Assembly (NCBI GenBank): GCA_024516035.1
Contig: CM044959.1
Location: 20,418,525 to 20,482,524 of the forward strand
Source: Bactericera cockerelli
Taxonomy: Eukaryota; Arthropoda; Insecta; Hemiptera; Triozidae
DNA: 64,000 nucleotides
Direction: 5' to 3'
Both the position numbers and the translations under genes were made by a program. Below are positions 45,296-58,080 of the stretch, one piece after another. The notes beneath the pieces were generated by a model. That model saw only the letters and a list, made by a program, of their open reading frames with translations, did no database searches and was not told the DNA's origin. The number at the start of each line of letters is the position of its first letter. The first letter of the stretch is position 1.

Positions 45296-46215
45296 GGAGC
45301 GCGGTAGCGCTCCGAACCTCCAAGTCAAAGTAATTCGCGCGTTACCGAGTGATATTATACGCCAGAGCATAAGTAGCACAATTCTTGTAGTTGTAGGAAA
45401 AAAGTACAAGTGAGGAGCTAGCTTTTATACGCGATCCAGTCCAGATTTTTCAATGGTGGGATTTTTAGCTCATTGAATGTTTTTTTCAAACGCGAACTAG
45501 TCCCATCCATATTTCAATCAAAGACGAACTAGTCACTAACAGCCAGTCAGCGTTGAGCATTTCAGTCACGTGACTCTATTTGTTTTCAATATTTACAATC
45601 AAACTCGAACTTGTCCATCAATGGTAAAATCAGACACGAAGTAGTCACAAAAGTTCGGTCAAGTGCGAACTAGTCCAAATTAAAAGTTAATATAACTAAA
45701 AAAATAAATAGAATATTTCTATTTGGTGTTTAAAAAACATGTCTGCGATATCTAGAGTACTCATTTCAACAATTTGCACCAATATTAATCAATTATTAGG
45801 CTTCAAATGAGTTTTTTTGATCTATTGTAAAATTTCTTTACTGTGACTAGTTCGCGTTTGAAAAATCTCTCCTCAAGTGATGAAGGAAATCGGACCATAA
45901 ATACATATAGATTGAGGCACGATAAAGACAAGCTTTGGAAAAAGAACCATCAAAATCGTTTGAGTTAAGTTGGAGAAAACCAAACTTTAAAAACGTAATT
46001 TTTTTCATCATTTTCTGCTTCTTCTTTCACGTTGACCGCTCTACAGCCAAAACTACTAGACCGATTTTCACAAACGATGCCTAATTTTTTTCTCGTGAGT
46101 GGTAGGTGTGCTTTTTTATTGTTCTATTATCCTAAAAGGGACATTTGGACCTTAATTGGGAAAAGGATCATTGTCAGAGCTCAGAACGAAGTTGGTGTAT
46201 AGATATTCAGTATCT
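45296..46215 (+). mobile_element. Element beginning with GGAGCGCGGTAGCGCTCC, copy 2, interrupted
   Basis: Homologous to 42844-43315 at both ends, with a 460-bp insertion at 45414-45873. It ends near ggtgtatagatattcagtat. Confidence 0.75.
45414..45873. mobile_element. 460-bp nested element with 7-bp target duplication
   Basis: It is flanked by caagtga at 45407-45413 and 45874-45880; copy 1 of the host repeat has a single caagtga here. The interior has inverted tcaaacgcgaactagtc (about 45485-45505) and gactagttcgcgtttgaa (about 45845-45862), and several other cgaactagtc words. No coding capacity. Confidence 0.8.
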
Positions 46216-46470
46216 AGTATGTTATCACTCTCCCAGATGAGTCAAAAGTCGCATATCTACTTTTTAGGTGAAAGAATAATTTGGAGAAGGATACTGTGCT
46301 TAGTTATGAATATCAAACTAAAATATTTATCTTCACATTCAAACTGTTTCATTTATCAACACTTGTTCCTTTAAAGTCATTATTTAATAGGTATGTGAAA
46401 TAGTTTTTATTGAAACAACATGTATCATACACCCCACACCTATGCAGGGCCACTACAAAAAGTTATAAGA

Positions 46471-47450
46471 TCCCCCAAAAAATATCACTTCGTGACATAA
46501 AAAAAGTCCCGCCAAGTCGTTCCCCAAAAATATTTCAGTTCCCAAATTCATCCCTCCCTTCCCAAAAAATATATTAGTTATTTGTGACCTCCCCCAAAAA
46601 ATTATTGAAATCAATTTATGGCCCCGCCTTTTATTCATTCACCTAAGTGCAACAGTATACTTATTAATAGCCTCCCCTCTCTCTTTCTTCTAATGTCCTC
46701 TTTATTTTGTTCCTTGTTGCATGTTGGAAAGTTTCCTTTACAAACTCAGAACTTAAGTCTTATTTCCTTGCTCCTTTCACCGACTTGGGCTCTTGGCGGA
46801 GTACCACCCAGCAGGTCCGTTCTTAGCCGAAGAAACTGATGTCTTGGTTCTTTTCTAAGATTATATATAAATGTAGACATATGTAAACATGTGATCCTTG
46901 AAAATGAGCCTGAATCGTGACTTGATCTGATGGTCCAATTCTCGTTGGTGGCAGATATTTTGCGACTTAGATACAGCATCCTTGGGTCGCGGTCGGCTAG
47001 ACTTCTCATTTCCTGTTCTCCATAAGAACCACTATGTTAAATTATCTCTTTTTAATTCTTTAAAAATAGCACTGTCTATTAGATTTATAATATATATTTA
47101 TCATTCCCAGTTAGTGGTACTCCGCCAAGAGCCCAAGTCGGTGAAAGGAGCAAGGAAATAAGACTTAAGTTCTGAGTTTGTAAAGGAAACTTTCCAACAT
47201 GCAACAAGGAACAAAATAAAGAGGACATTAGAAGAAAGAGAGAGGGGAGGCTATTAATAAGTATACTGTTGCACTTAGGTGAATGAATAAAAGGGGGGCC
47301 ATAAATTGATTTCAATAATTTTTTTGGGGGAGGTCACAAATAACTAATATATTTTTTGGGAAGGGAGGGATGAATTTGGGAACTGAAATATTTTTGGGGA
47401 ACGACTTGGCGGGACTTTTTTTATGTCACGAAGTGATATTTTTTGGGGGA
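46471..47450. mobile_element. Foldback element with ~338-bp arms and 300-bp centre
   Basis: The left arm 46471-46808 (tcccccaaaaaatatcactt... to ...gagcccaagtcgg complement) and the right arm 47113-47450 are near-perfect reverse complements. This gives the same short frame on both strands. The centre 46809-47112 is unique and holds an 87-codon frame of unknown meaning. Purine-rich repeat units like those at 42.4 kb follow directly at 47451. Confidence 0.9.
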
Positions 47451-47732
47451 TAGAATTGTAGGATAGAACAATAAGACAGGACATTGTGGGACTGAAGAAA
47501 AATAGAGAGAATATTGAAGTTTTTTGATTAAGTAAATAGAGAGATCTGTTAGATGTACATTTTTCCTATGTACTTCGCCAAAAATACATATTTTTGAAAG
47601 TTTCAAACATCAAAATGCACGTCACTTTGGTCTATTTAGTTTTTATCTTATCTGGAAAACAATAAGAAAATTGCATCATTCAAATGGTGGTCCTCCGACA
47701 GTAATCTTAGCACAGCTTTTATACTCTTGAAA

Positions 47733-48010
47733 TCATCGAAACAACAGGTTTAGTTTATTTACCTTTTTTTTTAAAACTGATGGTAAAGGGTTGATTATAT
47801 CTTTCGTTTTGATAGATTTACTTATGCAATTTGCATAGACGCCATTGCAGTTTTCCAAGCAAAGTGTGAAAAGTTCCATTGCACTTTTCCATGAATTTTT
47901 AACAACAAACCACTTTTCAGAAGCTCTTTTCCACCAATCGTTAATAACACCTTTTAACTCTTCGCTATTTTTGAGTGGTTCTATCAGCAAGAAAGAAACT
48001 TAAAAATTCC
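47733..48010 (-). other. Short open frame of unknown origin
   Basis: An 85-codon minus-strand frame reads MLIEPLKNSEELKGVINDWW and then KRASEKWFVVKNSWKSAMEL. The composition is less biased than other frames in the window. No domain recognised, no splice context tested; it may be an exon relic, transposon remnant or chance. Confidence 0.2.
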
Positions 48011-48295
48011 ATAATGAAGAAAAAATTAATTTCCACCCACCCCTCATTGGGCGTCATAATTTCATGGCCCAATTCACTCGAATTTAAATTTAACACCTGA
48101 GAACCCTGTTACCCTCCCCTCTACCTCTGGATCATCCCCACACCTCTTATCTTGCTGCTGCCAATAACCTGCTCCAATACAATAACAGCACCTCTTCAAG
48201 CCTTTTTGAACATTAAACAGCTTGTTTGACGAAGTAAAACTTGAAATATCGAACCTTATAATGTACAAAAATAATTTTTAAATAGATGGGTTTAT

Positions 48296-48385
48296 TTACC
48301 GAACATAGTGAGGTACTGTTTTAATTTGCATACTGGACGATTTGGCTTTCGTGTGTCTGTCTGTCTGTTTCGCGATAACTCTCGA
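48296..48385 (+). repeat. Dispersed repeat ccgaacatagtgag, copy 3
   Basis: It starts accgaacatagtgaggtact and continues gactggacgatttggctttc-type sequence, then gtctgtctgtctgtttcgcg. Confidence 0.68.
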
Positions 48386-50440
48386 AGGGATTCTTGAAAA
48401 TAGATTAAATTACTTGTTCATTGGGGTCCTAGTATTTACCTATAGTTTTTTGGGCCAAATAAGGCCAATCGGAGAGCCTAATGGGGGCCGTTTTGGTAAA
48501 AATTGAAAACGATTTTTCTATTTTTATTGAATAAAGCAAGGCTCTTGAAATTTTGTAGAGTCGTTTAGAAAATATATTTGAGTTCAGTAATAAATTTGGT
48601 GATCGTGAAAGCTAAGGGGGCCACACTGTGGTAAAAAATCGAAAAAAGACCGGTTGAAGAATGTGTAAATAAAGTGAATAGGTATTGGAGAAGGAGAAGG
48701 AGTAGCTGAATAGTAAGTGTAAAGGTAAGAGAAGGTATTATTGGAGCAGGCGAAGAATGAAAGAGATAGCGAAAATAGGAGAGAGAGGCAAAAGTAGAAG
48801 AGAGATACCAGGCATAAGAATAAAATTAAGAGAGTAGGAGAAGATAATACCAGGAGAGAAAGGGGAAGGCTGAGGAATAAAGGCTTGATGCAACAGGTGT
48901 GCATATTAATACTCGCGCATTTTATACAGATGCGACCTTTACCTAGCTAAATGGTAATTAAAATAAATTTATATAAAGTATAATACAACATAATATAATA
49001 TATGTAGTATACATTACAATGTACATGCTTCTAGACTAGGGAATTCTTGCCCAATCAAGTTAAACGCAACATAATAATTATGTAGAGATAGTATTTTTAT
49101 TCTACATCAACAATAAAATACCAACCTCCATCGGAACAAAGCTTTTCCGCTTCAAAGGCTTCAGGCTTTGGCTCTTAAAAAAAATGCTAATCTGGTCATC
49201 AAGAGAATCTTTTGAGCACAATTAATTTTTTTGTTTGTTGTATATTTGATACGATGGCGATGTTAGGTACAGTGCATCAATGCATCATAAAGTTTACTAT
49301 ACTTTTAATATAGACAAGATTAATATGGAACCCAGGATATTGCATCTTTGTGTTCTAGATTGATCCTTTAATTAATAAAAATAATAATAATAACATATTA
49401 CGTGCAAAAAATAATTAATAAACATAATTATATTACCTATATGTATACATAATTATTTATGAAAATGAAAAGTAAGCACATAAATGTAAGCATTTAATTT
49501 ATCAAATTAAGTAATGTCAAGGTGGATACGAATTCTTTGTGGTGAAACACAAGACTAGGTGTGGATAGCGCAGTATTAGCTACTAAAAGGCTCCTTTATA
49601 ATATTGTCTAGATGTAAAAATGTCACGTATGTAAAAATAAATAAATCCACATCTGTTTGCAGATCAGTAGCCTGAAATGTATAAATCCATCTTAATTGCT
49701 ACACTCCGGGCCGACAGTACAACACTTGACACTTTCAACACCCTCAAAATCTGAGAAGCAATACTGAAAGTGATTGATTTCAAAGAGGACCAACAATTCA
49801 TCATGAAATTGATGACATAACCATGAAAGTGATGACATAATCGTGAAATTGATGTAACGGGATTCACTAAAACTTTATACTTAGAGCACTCTTCACTGAA
49901 AGGAAGAAAACGTTATTAAAAGTTTCAATTTAACTTTCTTTCTTGTGACAAGCTTGAAAAAAAAAAAAAAAAAAAAAAAAAACTGGGAACTTTTTTCTGT
50001 AGTAAGTACTTAGAGGAGACAGAATGTGTAAACCTCATATCAGGAGGAACAAATTGGTCTTGACATAACAGGCTAATTTGATTTATTTTATACTTGGAAA
50101 AGTATGCGGAGGCTGTCAGAACGGGCGTTTGTGAATCTGGCAAGTTTGTAAAAAAAGTTCAAGCACGATTGTCCAACTTACAACTCGCTCGGGACTGTTA
50201 TGAAGCTAGGGTGATACAGTTCTGAAAATCTGAGAAATTCGTGGTATTCGTAACTATACATATAAGCACTATAGTTTCTCGAAGGCCTTCTCCGCGAAAC
50301 GACCGTTTTGTTTGATGCTTTTATATTCGTATATGTTTTTACACTACCACCACTGGTGCGTTAAGGTATATATAAGTCCTTAGAGATGACTACCTTCAAA
50401 ATAATACAAGTTTACATAAAATGTAAAGAAAAAAATTCTG
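48386..50440. other. AT-rich DNA without recognised genes
   Basis: It holds a purine-rich zone at 48655-48880, ta-rich stretches near 49370-49520, gaaattgatgacataa-like triple repeats at 49800-49860, and a 26-nt A run at 49957-49982. No exon, SINE or coding transposon recognised. Confidence 0.45.
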
Positions 50441-50448
50441 AAAGTATA

Positions 50449-52103
50449 CAGGGTGTCCCACCAAACTTGGACACCTCAAATTACTCGGCCCCTGAAAGAG
50501 TTTTTGAAAAATAAAAAAATCTAGGGTACATGTGCTAATTATGCGGTTTCAGTTATGAATTTTTTTTTATACAGGGTGGTTCAAAAGTCAGAAATTGAGG
50601 TGTCAACTTTCAATTTTTAAATGGATCGACCTGAATTTTATTTGATAATTTTACTTCTAAATGATTCCTGAGTACTTTTTTAAACAAAAATATTACATAC
50701 AGGGTGGTTTTTTTTCGACCAATTTTTTTTCTAAATCTTGAATAACTCAAGTTCGGTTAATTTTTTCGATAACAAGAATAGAAAGTGTTTGTGCAACAAA
50801 TACACGCACTTTTAATTGGCATCAAAATTTTTTATACAGGGTGGTTCACAAGTGAAATAATGACTTGATTTTTTTTAAAACCGAGTTTTTTTAATTTTTT
50901 ATTTAGGATTAATAATTCTCGTCTAATTTTACACATTTTTCGTTAGTCATATCGAAAAACAAAACTAATGTGTTGTACAGGGTGAGACATAATTTTTTTG
51001 TAACACCCTGTATATGGGCAGTCAAAGAGACGCAAAATTAAATATAAAGACTAAATATGCAAGAAAAACTTTGATTTTTAATTAAACTAAAAAGTTATGG
51101 TGTTTTAACTAATATTGTCGCATGGACCACCCTGTAGATATTTTCTTAAACCATCATATGGGTAGTCGAAACTGTCTAAAATTCAATGAGGAGTCCAAAT
51201 CTGAAAGAAAAAAAAATGAATTCAAAACGCCATGCTCAATTTTGTGTCTACACCTACCTACTTTTTATTTCAAGTTTTAAAATCATTCAGTGTGGACACC
51301 AAATTGAAAATGGCTTCAAATTCGTGTTTTTTACTTGTTTTTCCCACATGATTCGAAGTTTTCGTTGAATTTTATACAACTTAGAGTACCTACATGATAG
51401 TTTAAGAAAATATCTACAGGGTGGTCCATGCAACAATATTAGTTAAAACACCATAACTTTTTAGTTTAATTAAAAATCAAAGTTTTTCTTGCATATTTGG
51501 TCTTTATATTTAATTTTGCGTCTCTTTGACTGCCCATATACAGGGTGTTACAAAAAAATTATGTCTCACCCTGTACAACACTTTAGTTTTGTTTTTCGAT
51601 GTGACTAACGAAAAATGTGTAAAATTAGACGAGAATTATTAATCCTAAATAAAAAATTAAAAAAACTCGGTTTTAAAAAAAATCAAGTCATTATTTCAAT
51701 TGTGAACCACCCTGTATAAAAATTTTTGATGCCAATTAAAAGTGCGTGTATTTGTTGCACAAACACTTTCTATTCTTGTTATCGAAAAAATTAACCGAAC
51801 TTGAGTTATTCAAGGTTTAGAAAAAAAAATTGGTCGAAAAAAAACCACCCTGTATGTAATATTTTTGTTTAAAAAAGTACTCAGGAATCATTTAGAAGTA
51901 AAATTATCAAATAAAATTCAGGTCGATCCATTTAAAAATCGAAAGTTGACACCTCAATTTCTGACTTTTGAACCACCCTGTATAAAAAAAAATTCATAAC
52001 TGAAACCGCATAATTAGCACATGTACCCTAGATTTTTTTATTTTTCAAAAACTCTTTCAGGGGCCGAGTAATTTGAGGTGTCCAAGTTTGGTGGGACACC
52101 CTG
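50449..52103 (-). mobile_element. 1.65-kb palindromic (foldback) element, copy 2
   Basis: It has the same termini as copy 1 (cagggtgtcccaccaaactt and complement) next to TA, and is 1,655 bp. Its asymmetric centre matches copy 1 only when reverse-complemented, so it is inserted in the opposite orientation. Both of its arms carry variants not found in copy 1, for example atgtgctaatt where copy 1 has atggtctaatt, and gttcggttaa where copy 1 has gtttgtttaa. Confidence 0.92.
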
Positions 52104-53236
52104 TATACACACACAAGCCTGTGGATTGTAAGCTAATACCCCATCGGGGTAGATTATGTACAATATATACCTACATACGTACCTAATACGTATTGACATA
52201 CTTTTCGCGCATCGAGCAGCAACGATATGATAATGCAGTGATGATTAATTGATGACGTTATCAGTCTTTTCAAAATAAAATAACCCAGTCAGCATTTTCA
52301 TGTTTATTTTACATAAATTTATAATAAATAATGATATCATACATAAATACCTAACATAATATTCGTTAAATTTATAATAATTAGGCACATAATATGTACG
52401 TCATGAATATATATACATTTACATTAATAATAATCATGATTAACAGAACTCCGAAACGACTGAACCATAAATGACTTGACATTTGGTAAAAAGCTTCCAT
52501 TTGTCATAATATATAATTATTTTAGGGCCGGATTTAAAAAAAAAAAATGCCAGCGACGGGCAAAAATCTTACTGTCCGGAAAATGGCGGGTCTCAGCTTG
52601 TAAATTATAATAAAGTTGTTTTTGTTGTTGTAACCAGCTTACCAAGCTAGAAAAAAATCGCGATTTTTTTGATCGAGAAATTAATTACCAAAAAAAATCT
52701 GGTGTGACACCACACGATTTTCCTTATCACCGCCACTGGTGACGCAACGGTAACTGTTCACTAAAAATCAAAATGGGGCCGGGTTCCAAAAAGTACAATT
52801 TATCATAAAAAATGATCTGAGTAAACCCCTATTATTTTTTCATTCTAAGAAAATAATGTTCTCCATGTTTTTTGTATCTTTAACCAATTTAAAGAAGCGG
52901 CCCTTGTGGCTGATTTTTGGAGCCCTGCGGCCGATTTCAAACAAAATTTTCGTACTTCGTGAGAATAAACTTCCTTCTCCAAACAACTTATGTGGAAAAG
53001 TTGGCAAGTTTCGTACCACATGTTTCTATGTGCGATCAACCATCGTAAAAACTTGGGCTTTTGTTTATAAGCTATTAAATGAATTATAATAACTCTTTTT
53101 TTTATAGTCATTAGTACCGATTAAAGAGAAGATGTCATACCTAAATACAATTTGTATTATAACACTTTTGCATATCCTGGTGGGCATTTTATTAATTCTT
53201 CTGTACCTTAACCTCCCCAAATACATCTTAACATTT

Positions 53237-53425
53237 AGAGCCGAATTATAAAACAGGATTAAATTTATAAGATTTGTTAATCCAAGCCACTATCACAGCT
53301 GATATAAATGCGCTGTGATTGATTGAAATTTCCACTAGAAGGCGTGTTAAGGGCAAAACAGAATCAAGTTCATCCTGTTTTGCGATTAGTCCTATTCTAA
53401 TCCTATTTCATAATTCGCCCCTAAG
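53237..53425. mobile_element. MITE-like element with ~24-bp inverted ends, second copy
   Basis: The left end gagccgaattataaaacagg-atta and the right end taatcctatttcataattcgccc-ct are imperfect inverted repeats. The internal gctgtgattgattgaaattt matches 37155-37175. Confidence 0.68.
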
Positions 53426-53715
53426 TGTCCTTATGACGGCTGCTCTACCCTTTCTGTCTCTCCCCCATGTGCGGTGCTGTTTTCGTGTTTTCGGATTTTA
53501 TTTTCAGTCAATGGGGTACAAATCTTTCTCTTTTATTATTTCGTTCAGGTTTCTTTTTATATCCATCTCTACTCATTCGCTTTCTATTGCTTCGTACTCC
53601 ATATTAACACTCCGTGTAACGACTGCTTCGTTTTTATCTCCCTCCAACATCAATTGCTCTCTAAAAAGCTTTCTAAGTGAATTATATCTTGAAAATTATA
53701 TCTAAATTATAAAAA

Positions 53716-53959
53716 GTCTGGCTGGGGGACTATAAACAGGAAGTAGACCAGCAGTCTGGCTGGGGGACTCTAAACAGGTAGTAGACCAGCAGTCTGGCTG
53801 GGAGACTCTAAATAGGGAATAGACTAGCATTGCCTTGGTTCTGGAGGCACTTGTCAATTATTAGCCTCCGTGTAAAGACAGTGGTAGAACTGCTGAGTCA
53901 TTCCTTCACTGTCACTGTCTGGCTACCATCGTTCACGATGACGCCACCCTATGATGACA
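53716..53959 (+). mobile_element. Short element (30410 family) with threefold 38-bp unit
   Basis: The unit gtctggctgggggactctaa-acagg-agtagaccagca starts at 53716, 53754 and 53792. The rest, from ttgccttggttctggaggca to gatgacgccaccctatgatg, matches the reverse of 30410-30569, which has a single unit. Confidence 0.78.
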
Positions 53960-53999
53960 TCTTGAAAGAGAAAGAAAGACATGTATGCCATGGATGTAA

Positions 54000-55100
54000 G
54001 AGAGAATATTGCTAAGAAAGAGAGAGATAGAGAGTTTTAAGAGATAGAGAGAGGCAGTGAGAGTAAAATATAGATGTTTTAGGGTGTCCATAAGAAGCAG
54101 AAAATGTGTGAGGAAAAAGTCATATAATTATGTAGAACATAAAATTGTGAAGTATTTTTGCAGGATTATGATGATCATAAAAAAGAATAAATAATACAGT
54201 TTGAAGAGGAAAAGATATCAATAGATAATCAGGAAATATAAGGAAAAAGATTATAAAAGTAATGAGAAATTTGCGAGATAGGCTAGAGGGAAACACAAGC
54301 AGAAATGCTCAAAACCGTAGAAAGATAAGGACGAGTTAGATAAAAATGTTTTCATGATATATCTGAGGCTAACCAACATCGGGGATTGTGATTACTGTGA
54401 TAGGTTACCGAAAACCCTTAAGCGATTACATTTATATATTTTTTACTAAAACTATAGATAGATGTTTTAAACTAAGTATATATAACTTCCAAGAAACTCT
54501 GGGTCTTTACTAAGTAGGTAAGTAATTAATTAGGTATTAAAATTCTTGAAAGTTTATAGAAAATTGGAGATGAAAATACTCTATGCTTGAAAATGCCTCC
54601 TGAGAAAAAGAAAATACAAGAACACATCTACAGGTGGTAAAGAACTTCAGCGTTTGTATACATGTAACCATGACAACAGACCTGAAAGTGGTCTGGAATG
54701 AATGGAAAAGAACATAGCATTACTAATTCATTAACACTTTACATAATTACACAGACTTAGCAGCAGAAACAATACAAATAACAACAAGGTTCTTTACTAA
54801 CAAAACTTGCCAGCATAACAGAAAAGTTCGAGAAAAGGTTGTTTTCCTATTGTTATTTTCTTGAAAAAAAGAAGAAAACGTGGAAAGTAAATAACTCTGG
54901 GAAAACATTTCTTTTGTTGTATTATTACTACTAGGAGTATCACAATTACTCAGAATGGAGAAAGTCAGACAAGGAAATGCTTTCTACTACGCTTGGATAC
55001 CTATCCAGTGTCGGGTGGTGGAGTGGACGTCAAGAATGTTACTATAAGTTTAGTAAACTTACAATATTAGAATCGTGAAATAATAATTTTATCCTATGTA
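54000..55100. other. A-rich DNA without recognised genes
   Basis: A degenerate ga-rich start (54010-54060) is followed by AT-rich sequence. No repeat with a second copy and no coding exon recognised. Confidence 0.4.
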
Positions 55101-55104
55101 TAAA

Positions 55105-55245
55105 TCATTAGCTTGATCGATTAAGCGGCGTACTTGTAAAGGTTGGTGGTTCAAGTCCCGATTTTAGCGCAGATTTAGTAAAGCGAGTTATAGTAGTTGC
55201 GATATCACGAAAGTGATTCACACGTATGATAACTTTCAACTATGT
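55105..55245 (+). mobile_element. tRNA-derived SINE, family 3
   Basis: The head tagcttgatcgattaagcgg, B box ggtggttcaagtcccgattt, and body tagcgcagatttagtaaagc, gatatcacgaaagtgattca and acgtatgataactttcaac. Confidence 0.78.
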
Positions 55246-55979
55246 AGAAATCATTAATTATCACTATCACAACGACAAATATTAAATAAGATAGGGTCAC
55301 CATTAATTTTCAATGTTCGTGTAGGTACATAGAAGGTGTGTACATCACTGACCATATTTTATTCATTGCATGTTCAGAGTTGTCAAGCAAATAAAGGCAA
55401 GTAGGTATTTGCTTTCTATTCTTTTCTTGATATTTTGCCCGAATTGTAAAGTACCTATTGTGCTTCTATTGTACTGTGGTAGTTAACTATTTACTTATTA
55501 GAGGATATTGCTCTGTACGGAGGCATAGCTGATTCTCCTCATTCTCCATGTATGTAATTTAACAAAAATGTGAAAGAGGGACAGAGAGAAATGTACACCT
55601 AAGTGGGTAAAGAGAAAGAGAGAGAGAGGGTGTGTGTGTTTGCGAGAGTGAAAGAGAGCCAGAGAAAGAGAAAGTGATAGGATAATATAAAGAGGAAGAA
55701 GATTGAAAAAGCGCGTAAAAGAGCACAAAATAAACAATATTTTGAAAATATTTGTGAGTTTTCAGAATATAGAGAGAGTAGATAAAAGTTTAGAAACATT
55801 TGGATACACAATTTTATTAATTTTGTTTGAAATAATTTTTCTAGTTTGTTCGCTACATTTTAAAATACGAAGGAAAATTCTATAATTCGTTTGTACATAA
55901 ATATTTCGAGTTAAAATGCATTCTAATTCATTACACGAGAGAAAATATAATAGGTTTCATGATTTTGAGAAGAGTCTTC

Positions 55980-57322
55980 ATACACCACCTGTTATAACCA
56001 CAAGTGATCACACCTAAAACTTACTTGAGAGTAAAAACAAAACCTGTTATAACCACAAGTCATCACACCTAACACTTACTTCAGAGTACAAACACCACCT
56101 GTTATAATCACAACTCATCACACCTAAAGGTTACTTCAGAGTACAAACAGCACCTGTTATAAACACAAGTGACCACACCCAAAGGTTGCTTCAGAGTAGA
56201 AACACGACCTGTTATAACCAAAAGTGACCACACCCAAAGGTTGCTTCAGAGTAGAAACACCACCTGTTATAACCGCAAGTGATCATACCTAACACTCACT
56301 TCAGAGTAGAAACACCACCTGTTATAATCACAACTCATCACACCTAAAACTTACTTCAGAGAACAAACACCACCTGTTATAATCACAAGTCATCACATCT
56401 AACACTTACTTCAGAGTACAAACACCACCTGTTATAATCACAACTCAACACACCTAAAGGTTACTTCAGAGTACAAACAGCACCTGTTATAAACACAAGT
56501 GACCACACCCAAAGGTTGCTTCAGGGTAGAAACACCACCTGTTATAATCAAAAGTGACTACACCCAAAGGTTGCTTCAGAGTAGAAACACCACCTGTTAT
56601 AATCACAAGTGATCACACCTAAAACTTCCTTCAGAGTAAAAACACCACCTGTTATAATCACAACTCATCACACCTAAAACTTACTTCAGAGTACAAGTAC
56701 CACCTGTTATAACCACAAGTGATTACACCTAAAACTTACTTCAGAGTACAAGTACCACCTGTTATAACAACAAGTGATTACACCTAAAACTTACTTCAGA
56801 GTAAAAACACCACCTGTTATAATCACAACTCATCACACCTAAAACTTACTTCAGAGAACAAACACCACCTGTTAAAACCACAAGTGATCACACCTAAAAC
56901 TTCCTTCAGAGTAAAAACACCACCTGTTATAATCACAACTCATCACACCTAAAACTTACTTCAGAGTACAAGTACCACCTGTTATAACCACAAGTGATTA
57001 CACCTAAAACTTACTTCAGAGTAAAAACACCACCTGTTATAATCACAACTCATCACACCTAAAACTTACTTCAGAGTACAAGTACCACCTGTTATAACCA
57101 CAAGTGATCACACCTAACACTTACTTCAGAGTAAAAACACCACCTGTTATAATCACAACTCATCACACCTAAAACTTACTTCAGAGTACAAGTACCATCT
57201 GTTATAACCACAAGTGATCACACCCAAAGGTTGCTTCAGATTAGAAACACCACTTGTTATAACTACAAGTGATCACACCTAAAGGTTACCTGATAGTAGA
57301 AACACCACCTGTTATAACCACC
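55980..57322. repeat. ~54-bp satellite, about 25 copies
   Basis: The unit is caccacctgttata-(a/t)cacaa(c/g)t, (c/g)atcacacctaaa(a)cttactt, cagagtacaaa. Two main variants alternate: one with aactcatcacacctaaaact and one with agtgaccacacccaaaggtt. Copies in the middle alternate in pairs, suggesting a higher-order repeat. No coding frame is kept. It ends against GC-richer sequence at 57323. Confidence 0.93.
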
Positions 57323-57440
57323 AGAGAGCGAGTTGATGACGTCACCCCTGCTGCCCTGATGAACCTGGTGTTGACACAAAAAACACCGGCGTCCCTCAGG
57401 AAATAACCCAGGGCAGGGGGAGGAAGGAGGGAACTGAATA
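57323..57440. other. GC-richer island with palindromic CRE-like site
   Basis: This short stretch is clearly more GC-rich than its surroundings and contains tgacgtca at 57337-57344. A minus-strand frame here is open but matches no protein I know. It could be an unrecognised exon or regulatory segment; there is no direct support. Confidence 0.2.
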
Positions 57441-58080
57441 TTCAAAGGTCATGAAGCTGACAGATAAATAATAGGAGAGAGGTTTGGACGGAAAAACGGA
57501 CTGAATAAATAAGTATGTTCCAAACACTGTAGGGGTAGGAGGGAGGGGAGGGACAAGAAGGTACAGAGAGAAAAGGTGGGAGAGATTGAATGTGTGAAAA
57601 ACCAGGTTCCAAATAGTGCCCCAGAGAGTTTTCTGTGAAAAAAGAGGAATATAGGGTAATGAAGTGGATGGGTTAGTGTTACCCTCAGCCTGAGAAATCC
57701 ATCTCTAGGGGACACAGTGTCAGGACAGTTGCTTGGAAACATAAAAAACTCGAGTTTTACGAGACTGAAAATAATAGTTAGGTTCTCTAAATAATTTTTA
57801 TTCATAGGTGTGTTTGATATTTTTGCTAACCTAGAGAAAATGTCCAACATTACAAAACTTATGAAAAGTCTCTCGGGATGATACGTGTCCTTAAAAGATT
57901 ATACCCTTCCACCTGAAACTTGGTTTCTGCACATGGCTGGCGTCTTATCCTGTCTTATCAGTAAGCACCTACGAACCAAACAGAGACTCTGATGTATTAA
58001 ATTGGCGTCAATTAGATCGGCCGTTTCGGAGGTGCGTTCATTATGAGCTAAAGAACGTAAATAGATTTTAGGATTGTGTC

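Noticed and set aside
53319..53705. 128-codon plus-strand frame as a gene
   Set aside because: It starts inside the MITE-like element at 53237-53425 and reads Ser/Phe-rich intron-like sequence; no recognisable domain.
55980..57322. CRISPR array
   Set aside because: Units are contiguous with no unique spacers and the genome is eukaryotic; it is a satellite.
57263..57445. First coding exon of SLO2 in the GC-richer stretch
   Set aside because: The translation shows none of the conserved N-terminal SLO2 residues and the splice context is not convincing.
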